The position numbers were made by a program, and so were the translations under genes. From Acanthopleura granulata (Eukaryota > Mollusca > Polyplacophora > Chitonida > Chitonidae): a DNA stretch of 64,000 bases. Positions 12,896 through 26,306 of the stretch are shown one piece after another. Under the pieces are notes generated by a model, which was not told where the DNA came from, searched no databases, and saw only the letters and a program-made list of their open reading frames with translations. Each line of letters starts with the position of its first letter. Position 1 is the first letter of the stretch. The stretch covers positions 6,003,168 to 6,067,167 of the forward strand of contig JABBOT010000082.1 in the NCBI GenBank assembly GCA_016165875.1, read 5' to 3'.

Positions 12896-14567
12896 ATTTT
12901 TATTCGTTTCATGCGTTATTAATTCATTGCCTATTCCATTCCAATAGAATTAACAAGGATTATATCTCCATAATTTTAAACAGAGACATTGAGTTCTATC
13001 GTCGTTCTAAGACGTTGTTTTAGAATTATGTTTAGGTAATCATTCCATTTTCTAAGTGTTGTGTAGCTTGTCATCCAACAGAAAACAACAATATCATTTG
13101 AACGGATAATCAGGTTTTGTTATAACGGATTACGTATTAAGAACTGGAAATCGTTGTAAAGGGCGGCCAACATTTCAGCAATTTGACAATTTGCTAAAAC
13201 TTTTAAAATAATCCGTTATAACGAATTAGCTGGACAGACTTTTTATACAAAGTCGCAAGAACTAAGCTACGATAGCTTTTTCACTGCACAAACCGTGTAC
13301 AATCCTTTTAAATATCATGAAGCCCTGGCTATGATTATAAGGCCGTAGTCCTGGCATCGTGAAAACAATTCTCTATCCCCATACCGTGGTAGAAAATCTT
13401 GGTTTCAAAGAAGTATTTTCCAGATAAAAAGGGCGATATCATTCGCATAAAATGTTGCTCAGCCGACCCACCTCCGACCCTGCAGATGAAGATCCTAGGC
13501 TCGAATCCCACTCTGTCTGCTTGTAGGCTGAGGCATTAAGTCAGCAAATAAGTCAAATACCTGTCAAAGGGCGCTGATTTACTCCACACCTATGTATAAA
13601 TCTGACCGTCGCAGAACTGTAAGTTCTTGAAGTCATTTGTTCATTTCGTTGCTTGTTTTCCGGGTTTTTTTCTACTAGTTTTTCTTCTCGTTTTCATTTT
13701 TTAGGAATGTCTATGCATTATTCCTTCGTACAAGCACCTGACCAACATGCACGTATGGTTTTAATGTCTTCAAATGGCCTGCGTCGTTCAGCAACCATGC
13801 GTTAAATAAACTAATCTAATACCGCGTACGACTACAGCGCTGAACTCGGGATTGCCGAAATCTCACGCAACGCGGTGCAAATGTGGACCAGTAAGTCATG
13901 CATAAACAGATATAAATGTTTTGTGATTGTTGGTTATTTTGTCAGGATATTTTACAGTTATCTTACTAGACATATATTACCGGACTCCACCAAGTTTTTA
14001 TAAAGGGTGTAATTTCAAAACTGAGTATACACGTACATATGTATTCGTATAAAGTCGACGATCTTATCAATAAAGGGTGCTTGTCATAGTCACATTTTGT
14101 AAAACTAAATGGAAGGAACAAAAAGTGGAAATGGAAAAAAATTAAAGCGTAAAAATAATCGAAAAGATGTCATGTTAAAACAAACGCTTGGTGCTTTCGT
14201 CAATGATGATATAATAGGCAATATTCTTTACACATGGTGTCAAGTCGGATATCTGTCAAGTGAAAGAAAGTATCTACCATCTTCACTCTATTGCATTAAA
14301 TGAAGTAAAACATAGAGATAGGTGGATAATGATTTGAGGCACAGTGGATATTCAATTTTTTCTCCGAAAAATACATGTTTTTTAAGGTTTTCATACCTTA
14401 TGTTTTCCGCTTTTAAATTAATATCAACTGGAGAAAGATTAAACTTGCTGACAATATGTTACGATTAACATGGTACCATTTCTCTTTTGAGTATTAAATA
14501 TGATGCTAACAATAGTGGTCATTGCTAAGTTCAGTCAAAAGTGTACAAGATGACTCCTGTTGGATCA
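12896..14567. other. Intergenic DNA with possible old tRNA-like SINE
   Basis: Mostly AT-rich and featureless. At about 13455-13640 a B-box-like GGCTCGAATCCC, then AAGTCAGCAAATAAGTCAAA and AAATCTGACCGTCGCAGAA, suggest a tRNA-derived SINE of another family. No A box is clear, so this is a low-confidence reading. No gene seen. Confidence 0.35.
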
Positions 14568-14832
14568 AAGAAGACCTGATCTCAGTGGACAAGAGGGTAC
14601 GTGCTGTGACAAGGAAGATCTGGTCTCAGGGGACAAGAGGGCAGGTGCTGTGGCAAGTTAGATCTGATCTTATTGAACTAGAGGACACCTGCTGTGATAA
14701 GTAAGATCTGATCTCAGTGGACAAGAGGACACTCGCTTTGCAAGCGAGATCTGATCTCAGTGGGCAAAAAAATACGTGTTCATACAAGCTAGGGCTGATC
14801 TCAGTGGACATAAGGACACACGTGTTATTAAG
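14568..14832. repeat. 44-bp minisatellite, six copies
   Basis: The core AGATCTGATCTCAGTGGACA and following AGAGGACACGTGCTGTG recur. Anchors (CTGATCTCAG or variants) start at 14576, 14620, 14664, 14708, 14751 and 14795, a 43-44 base period. Confidence 0.9.
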
Positions 14833-15036
14833 AAGTTAGTCAGCTCTTGCTTGAAACAACCAACTCTTTCACTGAAGTATTTTTTATCCATATCTTGCAA
14901 AATGCTTTTAATCGCAATATATTTATATAACGTTTTTCCTTTTTATAATAGCTAGAGGGGTTAGCATGCCAGCGCAACAAAAGACATACTGTGACTGTGA
15001 GTTCATGTTCAGCTCTGACTGTTTTCATCTCCAGTC

Positions 15037-15130
15037 CCCCGTGGAAAGATCTGCTGATGGTAAAGGGTTTTCCCCTGGACTTGCTCAGTTTCCTCACTCC
15101 ATTATGTTGGCCGGCGACTTATAAATAAAA
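15037..15130 (+). mobile_element. Old SINE fragment interrupted by a younger SINE
   Basis: A diverged SINE body (GTGGAAAGATCTGCTGATGG; TCCATTATGTTGGCCGGCGA) breaks off at ATAAATAAAA. Its likely 3' end (ACATTCTTAACCAAAGCCAG plus an AAAT tail) reappears at about 15399-15441, just beyond the next SINE. Confidence 0.7.
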
Positions 15131-15398
15131 TAGGAACCTTTGTGGCCGGGGGATTTAGCGCTCTAGTGCAGGGTAATGACTCAGGAGCCTCCCATCAGTG
15201 TGATCGCTGTGAGTTCAAGTCCAGCTCATTCTGGCTTCCTCTTCGGCCGTATACGTGGTAAGATTTGCGAGCAAACTGCGGATGGCTGTGGGTTTCACCC
15301 CGGCTCTGCCTGGTTTCCTTCCACCATAATGCCGGCCGCCGTATAAGTGAAATATTCTTGAATACGGCGTAAAACATCAATCAAATAAATAAATAAAA
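15131..15398 (+). mobile_element. Full-length SINE nested in an older SINE
   Basis: Head AACCTTTGTGGCCGGGGGAT with a weakened A box; B-box region TGAGTTCAAGTCCAGCTC; body; 3' end TATAAGTGAAATATTCTTGA and an AAAT tail. ATAAATAAAA occurs immediately before it and within its tail, so a target duplication would merge with the tail. Confidence 0.88.
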
Positions 15399-15441
15399 AA
15401 CATTCTTAACCAAAGCCAGTAAATAAATAAATAAACAAATA

Positions 15442-18097
15442 AGCAAGGATTATCCAATGCACATTCATCACTTGGATAGTACATATGCCCACATGCATAT
15501 TTAATACGTGAGAGTTAGTGACAGTTGATTGGAGACTTGTGGCATGCAGTCTGACGTATGACACAATTGCTGCTGGTTCTGTTGGCTTCTGCACCTGCAG
15601 TAACATAGGAATAGGAGTGTGCAGGCTTCTCACGAGACTTTTAGGGATTAGGCCATAAAGTGTCAAAAAGGCTTAGTCTTCCTCGGACATATAGGGTATA
15701 ATGTTACCGGTCCATATGGCATACCACTGGACGACAGAACCCGACCTTTGGAATTCTCCTTATTTGAGCATTTTTATGTTAGTTTAGAAATGTAATGTAA
15801 TGAAGTATTTTGCCGTTTGGGAAAGTGTGAGCTTGGGCTGACAATGTAGACACAAACTCTCAAGCACCTTTGGATGAGAAACTTTATGATAAATGTTAAC
15901 CCTTAAATGAGTATAGCAAATTTGTAACGCTGTTCATTTCGCATAAAATGTATTACATGTATAAGAAAATGTACAAAAAGGCCATAAAATATTATGTGAC
16001 CGATTCCACCAAACCGTTTCTGACTTCAGTTAAAATTTGAAATACATAATTAGGACTTATTTTTGGGTGGAACAAATTCCTCATAATTGTGAACTTGCGA
16101 CAAAAGTGAGAAACTTTCAACTTTTAGACCAAAAAATAAGGTTTTAAACTTGAAAGTGTGAAATGGTTTGATGGAATTGGCCCATGGTATATAAAATCTA
16201 TTTAAATGCAGTAATGTGAAATAAAATAGAACTGAATTCAATGTTTTGATAAATCATTTGGTAATGTTATTATGCAAATACATGAGAGTACTGCTACAAA
16301 TCTTTTGAAAGAGATCAGGCTAAGAGTTGTGATTCGACACATAGGTTCATTTTAAAACATATTTCGGATTATTTTAATATATTTTCAAGAATTAAAACAA
16401 ACCAAAATATCGAATTACAATGCATGCATCGTCTGATCATTGCCACAATAAGTTACAGTACAAAGCTCGTCAAGCAGTGGAAGAAAAGAAGGCAAAAAAG
16501 TCCGGTGAGGCATGTTCACACTCCTGATTTGCCCAAAAATATATGTCGTGGGAGCAAATTATTATTAAGTAAATGATATTTCTGTACAAAGAGCTATAAT
16601 GTGGTTTAACTTCTATCTTTAAAAAAGGACAATGACGAATTTATGTATTTGCTGGGTAAAACTACTTGCGAGCGTAACATACGCCATCAAAAAAATTAAA
16701 CGCATGCTGAGAACAAGACCACACAGCAGATGTCACCAACAAGTGAATGTCCACATGTGACCTTGTGTCATGCACGGCTGATTTCACATCCTTACTTAAT
16801 GATTACAGACATTACGACTTTCCCAGTGGTTAACTGGGCTGAAAATGACCGCGTATGAAATCAATTTTTTCAAACTTGAACGAAACCAATTTTTGAAAAT
16901 GAAAATTCCACTTATGCGTTACTTTTGGGGGGCACCTGTCTTAGAAAATTCCTAGAAAAAGATTCTCTGCATGTGGAAACAGAACAAAATGTGTGAGTGA
17001 GTTACGCCAAAGAAGTGACAATTAATTCTGCGAAAAGCTTTTCTGGGAATTTCCGTCGTAGATATTATTTATTTATATATCTGATTGTTGCTTAACGCCA
17101 TATATTCAAGAACTTTTACTTGCATGACGTGACCGGTGTTTGGGGCCTAAAGACAAGCCACTGATAAACTTTCTCATGCATATGTGACGTACGGGCTATC
17201 ACCCTGTTGGTGACCAGTGGTCAGTCAACGAACGTTAGGCTGGGCAAACGGTCACCCGAGCTGACCACTATAACAGTGTTATATTTTAACTGTATGGGTG
17301 CAGTATAGTAATACGACCTTTTCTAACACGTGTGTGTAAAATCCTGAAACAATGATGTCAATTCGCTCTAGACCGTTTTTGATTTTGATTTTGAGTTTAC
17401 TTCCCACTACCTTACTCTGTAAAGTGAATTCGGCTTTCGGATTTTGTTTATCTTTCATACTAATTTGTGTATATACGTTGCTTTGCTTGTTGAGATCTCC
17501 TTGTGGCCATTAAAGGCGGTGGAAAATTGTCGTAAAAATAGGGCATTAAATTAAATATATGTGTGTATACCCGTATTGGTTGAAGTGAGCTAAGTTTAAG
17601 AAGCACTCAACATGACTACATGAAATAAACGATTTATCTGGACTATAAATGTCTCGAGGACTTTACACCATTCATATGATTTGTAAATGTTTTATCATTG
17701 CAATACTGAATTTTTGTTGGCTACATAGGCAGTATAAAGAGTGCCAGAGTATGTTCATAATGTTTAGACATTAAATTACCCATCATATCTGCATAAATAT
17801 ATAATGGAGTATTTTAGTTTCATTTCGAAGCGGAAATTTTTTTATTACATTAGAAGCCACATTTCGTTTTATTGCACATGTAAATTGTGAACTTTTCGTT
17901 CGCACGTTGGATTCGTTTCAATTTAATGACAATTGTCAGTGGTAAAACATGTGTTCTCATGTGCTTGCACGGGGGGATGCCTGTTCCCAGTTTTTTTTTT
18001 GTCCTCACCAAAGAGACTTATTGCCAGTATTTTTCAGAGCCTGTGATTCTGTGATCTCATGCAAATGAATGTTTGAATGTCGTTTACATGGGAATGT
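15442..18097. other. Intergenic DNA, no gene seen
   Basis: AT-rich. A possible decayed minus-strand SINE 3' end lies near 17066-17120 (TTATTTATATATCTGATTG...TATTCAAGAACTTTTACTTG). A 9-base inverted repeat AGTGGTCAG/CTGACCACT lies near 17214-17269. Neither is strong. No coding region supported. Confidence 0.45.
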
Positions 18098-18228
18098 GTT
18101 CCAGAAACTTGCGGATGGTCGTAGGTTTCCCCTGGGCTCCCATCATAATGCTGGCCGCCGTCGTATAAGTGAAATATTCTTTAGTATGGTGTATAAAAAA
18201 AAATCAAATAAATAAATAAATAAAAAAT
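18098..18228 (+). mobile_element. SINE 3' fragment
   Basis: CTTGCGGATGGTCGTAGGTT, CATAATGCTGGCCGCCGTCG, TATAAGTGAAATATTCTTTA and an AAAT tail. The head and first part of the body are missing. Confidence 0.85.
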
Positions 18229-20094
18229 CAAATGGATTTCTAGGCCTGATCGACAAACGATCGCTTTATTGTAGCATATAACATTGCTCACTTATATGGG
18301 AATTAGTTTTGGTTTCAACAGGAGGACTTCTAGAAGCATTCAGTGAATACACTGACAGTATTTAAAAAATGAAGTTTTCATATACTTATTGACCGAGTGG
18401 ATGATTGCTACTATGGAGATCAAACATGCTGTGTAACGGCCAATTTATTGTTTATCGGCGGGTTTGAGAATATAATCTTTATGGGTGTGATAAATTCTGA
18501 TATTCCACCCCTACGTAAATAAATACTCCAACTCCATGTCATATTTCGTTTAAAGAAAACGGAGCAAATAACCTACAAGGTATTCGCCACTGAATTGGGG
18601 ACAGGAAACTTGATATAACCATATGTAGGATCTTACATGTTAACCGTATACCTACCGTCCAAGAAATTCATGAGACCATGCACTTCAAGAAATAAACCCA
18701 CCACATTCATCAAGATTATTTATAAAATGTTGTGAAGAAATTTACCGCAAAATGTAAGCACGGTAACATATCTGCTGCCGTTTGTGGAAAAAGAAAACTT
18801 AAAACTGATACTGAAGAATACATTCTCTGATATACGTGAAGTCACTGGAAGATAAGTTTAGTTTGGTACAATTTGTGCATAACAAAATATAAAGATACGA
18901 GTGCTATCTCACTCGCAATTTTAGGACGTACCCTGTTATAAAAATTTTCAGAAAATCAAGGGTAAAATGCTTGGCAACAAGCTGACGGGTGTTTTCACTG
19001 TAAAATAACAGTCTTAATGGTCCTAATATTATCCTTTGAAATAATATGTGAAACCCACACAGATCGTGTGTTTCTCCCATACTACTGGTGTTTTCCAACT
19101 AAAGCTACTGTATAGACAAATAGACAAATTTAGAGAGAGAAAAAAGTATAACTCGAATGCAGTCATCAAAAAACACAACATGTCTCTGTGTAATAACATC
19201 GATACTATTATATTGAAGAAAGTTTTACTGTCTTAATAACCAAGAGATCTGGAAAGTACAGATTTCTCTGTATCTTCAATTTCCAGTTAATCTGGTTTAT
19301 GCCACAAGTGCTGGTATGTCGGAAATGAGGCATACTAGTAAAGTGCGAATCTGTGGTCCAGAAAATATACTGGTTTGACACGTGGAAGATATGGATGCGC
19401 TTGATTAGCCCTTCAGCCAAATTCTCTGCACTTTTCGGGTATAACTGATGAAAAATATGATTTACAGACTGTTGTGAGTTTTCTTTAATGGACAGTGAAC
19501 GTATCAGTAAAAAAGAAAAAAATTTGTCAGGCGTACTTATGAAGATTTGATTTTCAATGGTGGATTCTGTGGTCCGAAGAGATGGTTGGTTGCAGGGAAT
19601 TTATGGTGTAAAGTATGGGGAGGGGGATATCACTCCAATGGACATCTTCATATGTATGTAGAATATACCTCTGTTGGAATCATATGGATTAATAGGAGTA
19701 ACAAAGCTATACAGTGAGGATTAACGAAGTGCTAAATGTCTTTTTTTTGCAATCAGGGTTTTATTATATAGTTTAAAGCTTTTATGGTCATTATAAATGC
19801 CATTAAGCCAACAACAGAAACGAATGGCACTTAATGTAAACAAAAGTACAGTTTCCAAGAACAGTTTGAAAATTTGTTGCCACAGTAACAAATAAGCGAC
19901 GAAAATGAAAGATGTTCATACTCAGTAGTTATTTGCTAATGAGACGCAATAAAATAAATGTGAGTATAATGGACAGAGAGGATGCTGAGGTACCTATATA
20001 TTTGTCAGGGAAAGAGTGTTGCAAGAGTGTGCAGTTTGTAAAGCGAATGTCAGCTCCGTCAGTGTGTACTCTGGTACATGTGGCACGTGGTGGG
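18229..20094. other. Upstream DNA before the Prrx promoter, no gene seen
   Basis: AT-rich unique sequence without SINE or tandem repeat that I can detect. It may contain upstream regulatory DNA, but no individual site stands out. Confidence 0.5.
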
Positions 20095-20584
20095 GTTCAG
20101 CGGGGACTGACAAGGGGAGGGGCGGAGCCTGGTTCCTAGGTAACCGATCTGCGTTGGGCGCGCTGTTCAACTGAGGCACCCTTAACCTTCAAATGGGTTT
20201 GCCCCCTAACCCTGGACATTATTCAATGAATCAACCGAACACATGTTTTCAAAAAATTAAGGGCACTGACTGGTGTATAACGCACGCCTTCTCCGGATTA
20301 ATTTGCGACTGAGCGATCCCGCGCAGAGAGAAAATAATAGCTCAAAGTTAGTCGGTATGTCTTAGAGGCTTTATCGTTTGAGAGCGTTCCTCCCTCTTAA
20401 ACTACGATAAATCGAGCGATAAGTTTCCTGGCGAGGCGGCCAGGTTGCCTTGTAGACGTCCACTCGTAGTTGGTCGATGCCCACTGGTATCGCTCCACAG
20501 TCGCTCTGTAACGTTGGTGGACTTACTCCTCACGCTGCAACTCAGACGAATCCGTGGAGGGACATTTTAGGCGAAGTGTAGAAA
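20095..20584 (+). promoter_or_regulatory. Candidate Prrx promoter and 5' UTR, CpG-rich
   Basis: This 490-base stretch just before the start codon has clearly more G+C and CpG than the AT-rich DNA around it. A GC box (GGGGCGGAGC, 20119-20128) and an imperfect RFX X-box-like dyad (GGTTCCTAGGTAACC, 20131-20145) sit side by side. There is no convincing TATA box; GTATAA at 20275-20280 is a weak candidate. The in-frame TAG at 20579-20581 shows the sequence directly before ATG is untranslated. The transcription start and any upstream non-coding exon cannot be placed without RNA evidence. Confidence 0.5.
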
Positions 20585-20912
20585 ATGAGTAGCTACAGTT
20601 TGAGTGTGCCACCGCCTCCACCGCAATTCGGGTCCCACTTTGACAGAGTGAATTCGGCGTACCAAGCCAGCCTGCAAGCTAGCAAAGCAAATTTTACAGT
20701 TAGTCATTTGTTGGATTTGGAAGAATTGCCGCCGGAGGAGTGCAGTATGTTTGCTGCCACGGCGCCTCATCACCAGTCTTCTCCGTCACAGATTCACCAT
20801 CATGGCACTCTGTCGCCACAAAACCATTGTAATCAACCCAGTCCGTCCACCAATCTCAGTATTTCCAGCGTCTCCAACAACAACAATGAAGATACGACTG
20901 ACAAGAATCCAG
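20585..20912 (+). CDS. Prrx: Prrx coding exon 1 (N-terminal region with eh1-like Prrx motif)
   Basis: Encodes residues 1-109 plus the first base of codon 110. The ATG at 20585 is chosen because an in-frame TAG lies at 20579-20581, so no upstream extension is possible in this exon; the context is A-rich with A at -3. Residues 9-13 are a proline run. Residues 36-48 (NFTVSHLLDLEEL) match the conserved N-terminal Prrx motif, and FTVSHLL within it resembles an eh1 Groucho-binding motif (inference). Residues 60-105 are low-complexity, rich in His, Ser, Asn and Gln, and carry no fold I recognise. The exon ends at a consensus donor, CAG|GTAAGT at 20910-20918. The frame stays open to 20977, so intron retention would add about 20 unrelated residues. 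Confidence 0.92.
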
Positions 20913-20977
20913 GTAAGTCCGCTTTTCTAATGACGGTGCATTTAAATGATTGTTGCTATATGCGATACGGAAAGTAA

Positions 20978-23900
20978 AGGCACGTCGTCCAAATCCTTAC
21001 GATGCTCAACATCAACGGAACGCCTGTGCACCGCAGTCCAGAGATGATTGTTGGATAACCCGGGCTGTTAGGTAAGGGTAGCATCTCCTTAGCCAGCAGC
21101 GGTACGTCCACAATGATGAACCTCAGTACATTGCCTGCAGCGGGCTAAGCTAAGTTCTCCACGAGCACATCTCTTGACTTGCCGCCCCTCTTCATGCTTT
21201 TCTGCCTATTACGGTAGATTAGCAGCAATATTAAACAAATGTTATTTAATGAGTTTAACTGTAAATGCACAACCTGCGTCGTGGCAAAGGGATCGCGATA
21301 ATGTAATTGTAAATGTGTCTAGAAGAGCGATAAATCAAAGCCAGGCATACCAGAAGCAACGTTTGTCCCGGAGTTTGTTAACAGACCTATTTCACATTAA
21401 GTGGTTTGGACGGCCACAAAAAGATCAACTTAACTAATAAGTCAGTTAAGTTGTTGAAAGTCCTGATTCAGGAAATGCTCTCCTTGGCAAGAGATTCTAA
21501 CAAGTTGTGACGGCTCTCGACTGCTATTTTGTTGTATCTTGATTGGGATATTAGCCTAATCGGTTGATAATTCAATTGTCAGTCACGTCCCTATATTTGG
21601 GCCAGATTCTGTGTAGGTCAGGAACTGTCTGTTTTGTTTTTAAAACTGCCTTTAGCTTTTACTGAGCTGACCTGAACTGTCATTGGAACTCTTTAGACAG
21701 TGAGGTAGATAAATGATGATGCGTGACTGAAATCGACCGGGCTACACTAGTTTGTGAAGGATGTCATCACAACAGACGACGCGCTCGAATTTTAAATGTC
21801 AAGTTTAAAGAACAAATCTCTCTTGATGTAGGAAATCGACAACCTTCAGCGAAAGTTTGTGAGAATTTTCATCTATACAAGAAGCTGAGTTGTAACAGTG
21901 GAACTTAGGCGCTGGTGATTTTCCGCCTAATTATGTAGTAATTGACAGAGACAATGTTTCAAAATTAGCAATTACCCGGCAACACTTCGACTTGCGGCTG
22001 TGTAAACACCCTCGTCGTCTCTCGTCAGCCTTGTGATGTCAGAGAGACTATGAATGTATGGTGGAAGCCAAATTCTTACTCCACAGTAAGCATCCACATA
22101 TCACCTGATGTCCATGCTGTAAGTTTTCATTAAACTTGTTGGACAGGTATAGACTGGATAAGAATGGATAAGATTTACGGTCCGTGTATATGTTTTTATA
22201 TTAGGGGCAAGAAAAATAAACTATAGCCTCATTATTAGCATCTATGTTACCTTTTACTGTTCACTAACATGACTATATAGAAATCAGTTGATTATTCCCC
22301 TCTTTCACATCAATGCTGAATATATTCCCAAGATATACATGTAGGTAACACAATATTCTTGTAGAACAACTTGACATTGATACTTGTTTTTCGTAAGGTT
22401 GCACATATATATATTGCGGTATAAATGTACTCGGCTACAATAGCCCGAATCTTTGAACACATGTCATGTAACTTCAGTGTACATTTTGTATATCATTAAA
22501 TATGTAACTGTGTACACGACTAAATACTTTTCGTAAAAGTGACGGTAACTATATATCAAGTCAGGATAACAGTATACATTATAAATTGTTAAATTTTTAA
22601 AAATAATGTTCTTATTTTTATAATATAAAAAGGATGTATAGAAAAAGGATAATTGTTTTTAATAATGAAAATGACAAAATTACCTGTATAACTATAAATT
22701 AGTGACAATAATACATTAAGAATGGTATGATTTGTTATTTGTTTGATTTCGTACTTAGACCCAACAAACATGTATATAATCACGTTCTATCGGTACAAAG
22801 GCATTTTCTGACATTTCTGGGCGACCATATTCTGTTCATATGGCTATGCCATTACTATCACATGTAAACAGTGTAAGTGATACACTAGATAAGTATATAG
22901 AGACAAACACACATACAGCACACGGGTGTAGGTGAGCAGTTGGTCAAGTCAAAACCCATCTGCTACGAGAGTACAGGGTTTAAACGTAAATATGTTTATA
23001 GCTGATTGGGCCGTGCTCTGTATAAGAAAAACTCAACAGTCATGAAAAACAATTTAAAACTCGAGGATCGCTCCGCGTAAATATGGTAAACTTTTTTTGA
23101 CCTCGGGAAATGCCTATAAGCGCACATGTTTGTGAAATAAATTCCCCAAGTGTCGGCAAAGAACATAAGCCTTCTTTTTCCAATAAACTCGTTATATATA
23201 CATATATAATTTTCTAGCTCGAATTTTTTTCATAAAACTTTCGTCAGTATAGAGAGCCTTTATGTTTCAGGTACATGGTTGTGTTATTATTCAAAAGGAT
23301 ACAGTGATTGTTGATATATGTTCTGGAAAAACAAATACATGTATGTGTATATACATATTGCTAGAGCATTGGCCATTTATATATTATTCACCCAGTAATA
23401 AACTGTTAGAAATTTGGCTTCATGTTTGTTGTACGTTTCTGACCCATTCTGCCTCACTGGTATTATTAACATTAAGAAAGCGTTTTTTAATACACTTCAA
23501 AGTGATCCATGAGTGCGTCTTAAAAGGTTACTTCACACACGCATGTCATGGAAACGCGTTAAACATATATCGGTATACGTGTATGTATATTTCGCTTAAC
23601 AACTTACTTCCATCAGAAATGCCTGCTCGTAATATCTGAGATACACAGTGTATTCTAAACTGATAAATCAAATGGGAAATAAAGATATGCAATCGGAACA
23701 GGCGTAAATCGTACCTACACAGGGCGAGCGAATTTTGTAATTAATGGTACACTCAGATTTGATATTGTGAATAAATCACATTGATATAAAATTTGTACTA
23801 ACCCTGTCTTCGAAATGTGAGTAGAAATTTCTTAATCATAGCGTAGAAATTTCAATAAAAAGTCTTAAAATATCTATTAATATAATTACATAGCCAAAAG

Positions 23901-26105
23901 TTGTTTTTTCTTCTTTATTACCCAAATTCCATTATAATTATTACCAAGAATTTTGTTAATAATTGTTTAATACAATAGTCTGATGACGCACTGTACATAT
24001 TTTATTGTCAGCTGACAACTTTTCTGGGAGTCTTGGAAATATGTGAGCGAGAATATAACCAAAAACTATAACCATGAATTGGTTGAAAACGAAATGTCTC
24101 ATCCGCAAATAAAAATAATGTGCGATTATTTGATATAATTAACCTTATATTTATGAGGGCAGTTTTTGTAATGGTATATCTCTCTACGTAAATAAAAGAT
24201 TTTACCATCTGGACGGCTGTACAAGGTTTTTGCGTTCTGTAGTCTACTTTTTATTTCCGCCCCACACAACGATCTCGGTTATGGTTTGTTTTCTTTCCGA
24301 GATAGGCTTACCCTCCCGGGACCTTCGGAAACATTATTGGTTACACAAACAACACGGCCAAGTGTTGGCGTTTCTCGGGAGTCCAAATAAAAGCAGAGCG
24401 TGTTAAACGTTATTTTTCATTGTATGAATGAGGCACTCAAATCCGAGGAGTCTTGAAAAGGCTCAAACATAAAAGCGGTAAAAGAAGCAGGTTTCTAGAG
24501 TTCATAGTGACTCAAAGTTCCATTTATGTTAAAATTTTAAAGCAATGAAAAAAATGTAGCTGAAAAAATGCACAGATGGTAAATGCACATAAAAGCCCAG
24601 GGAATGTCTCATTGTCAGGTAATCAATGTGCCAGTCAGTTTGATGCGCTGAAAGATTCCAGTTGCCAATTACACCTGTATATTTAAGCCGCATGATGCAA
24701 GCCAGTATCATGCGAATAATAAATCTTGCAAATATTTTTACGGGATTATAGTAAGCCTGCTTAAGCCGGTAGATTCATATTTCCCCTCTTATGCGTATTT
24801 TATTTCTTCCTTCAAGGAAAACTTTCAATGGTTGTTATCCAGGGTGCGTGTCTTCGATTTCATATGACTCTGTATCACGGCATGATTAATAAATTGGGAC
24901 ATCTTCAGCGTAGAATTTAATTCCATCTCTTCACGTTTCATTGGTGAATTCAAAGATTTTTGTGTGAGAGAACTACCCACAAATCACCCTGTGGACTGCT
25001 CTGAAAATTCTATCGATACCCTACGTAAGACTGCAAAGTCGTGTAAGTAGTGAAACGCACACAAATATATACATTTGTACATGAAAACTCATTTTCCTGA
25101 TATAAAAATAAACTCAACCTCATGTATTGAGTTTTTGAAGTCTATATAAATATCATGTTTCAGATCTGCATTATAAGTGATACAAGTATGTGTTTCTTCT
25201 GGACATAGAGTCCAAATGTGTGCAGTGTATTTGAGTGCTATAAATTGCTAATATGCCTGGGAATTTCGAAGGCTTATATTATACTGCTGCCAGGCATATA
25301 CATAGCCGTTTTTGCCTCCAGGCATTCTACTCGTGTATAGGGCCTACTACAAACAATGGCAGAGCGGTTCTGTGCTAAATGTCAAATACTATTTCGTTCT
25401 GGGGGACAGTTTGGAGTGATGGGAGTAAACCTCAACTCCGAAAGTTTTCAGCGGGACTTAGGTCTGTCTTCTGTTTCCGTGAAAACTACAAAACACCTTT
25501 TCTCGGTCTTCGTCTGGATCCGTGTTTCCTAATCACCAGGTAGTTGGAGGACTATACGCTGTGGTGGAACCCAGACATCACCTGTTCCTAATAGCCCCGA
25601 CGCCTCGGTCTCACAACTGGAGGTGTGGCTTTGAACAATTCTCTGCTGAAATGACTTGTGACGTCTGATTAGGAAGACAGTAACAACATGTAAGGCTTTG
25701 TGTGAACTTTTTACTCTTAGATATTCTGTCCCCGTAGTTTTTGTCCAACACTTTGGAGCATGTGGCAAGTTCTATGTAAGTTTATGACGTGTGAAGCGGT
25801 TGTAATGAAAACCATACAAGCATGAAAAGCTCAGGAATCTTTTAATGGGTGACAGTGTTCAGATTTTTTTTATAGGTGAACCCGCGGAGAGGATTCACAT
25901 GTGCTGTTCTTGCACCTGTCATTGTTGTTGTATCTGAGCGGTTTATTCCCATGTGCTATTCCCCAGAAATTCCTGCTATGTGGGAAGCTGTTTAGACAGG
26001 AATTCATTACTTTTGAAAATACGTACATTTTCAAAAAAAAAAAGTAAAAGGAGATAATTTATTCCATGCACCCAAATTGATGGGAAGAAAGGAAATATTT
26101 CTATG
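20978..26105. other. Intron 1 interval, no repeats or exons seen
   Basis: Unique AT-rich DNA. The first kilobase after exon 1 remains somewhat GC-richer. A block at about 24240-24390 is also GC-richer, with an inverted CTCGG/CCGAG and a forkhead-like ACACAAACAAC. Nothing is diagnostic. Confidence 0.45.
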
Positions 26106-26158
26106 TTTATTAATTTATTTGATTGGTGTTTTATGCCGTACTCAAGAAAAATATTTCT
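26106..26158 (-). mobile_element. SINE 3' end remnant
   Basis: Fifty-three bases matching the reverse complement of the SINE 3' end: AATTTATTTGATTGGTGTTT then ATGCCGTACTCAAGAAAAAT. The body is absent. Confidence 0.65.
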
Positions 26159-26306
26159 ATGAGCAAAACCTCTGCTGAATTGAGATGAAACGTGTGCTCC
26201 TCAGCATGTTACTGAAACTTTAATATGGTAATCGTACGCTGTGTTCAAGCCTTTGTGCTAAAGAAGTCGACAAATGCATGCAATTATGGGCCTATATGAA
26301 TTGTGA

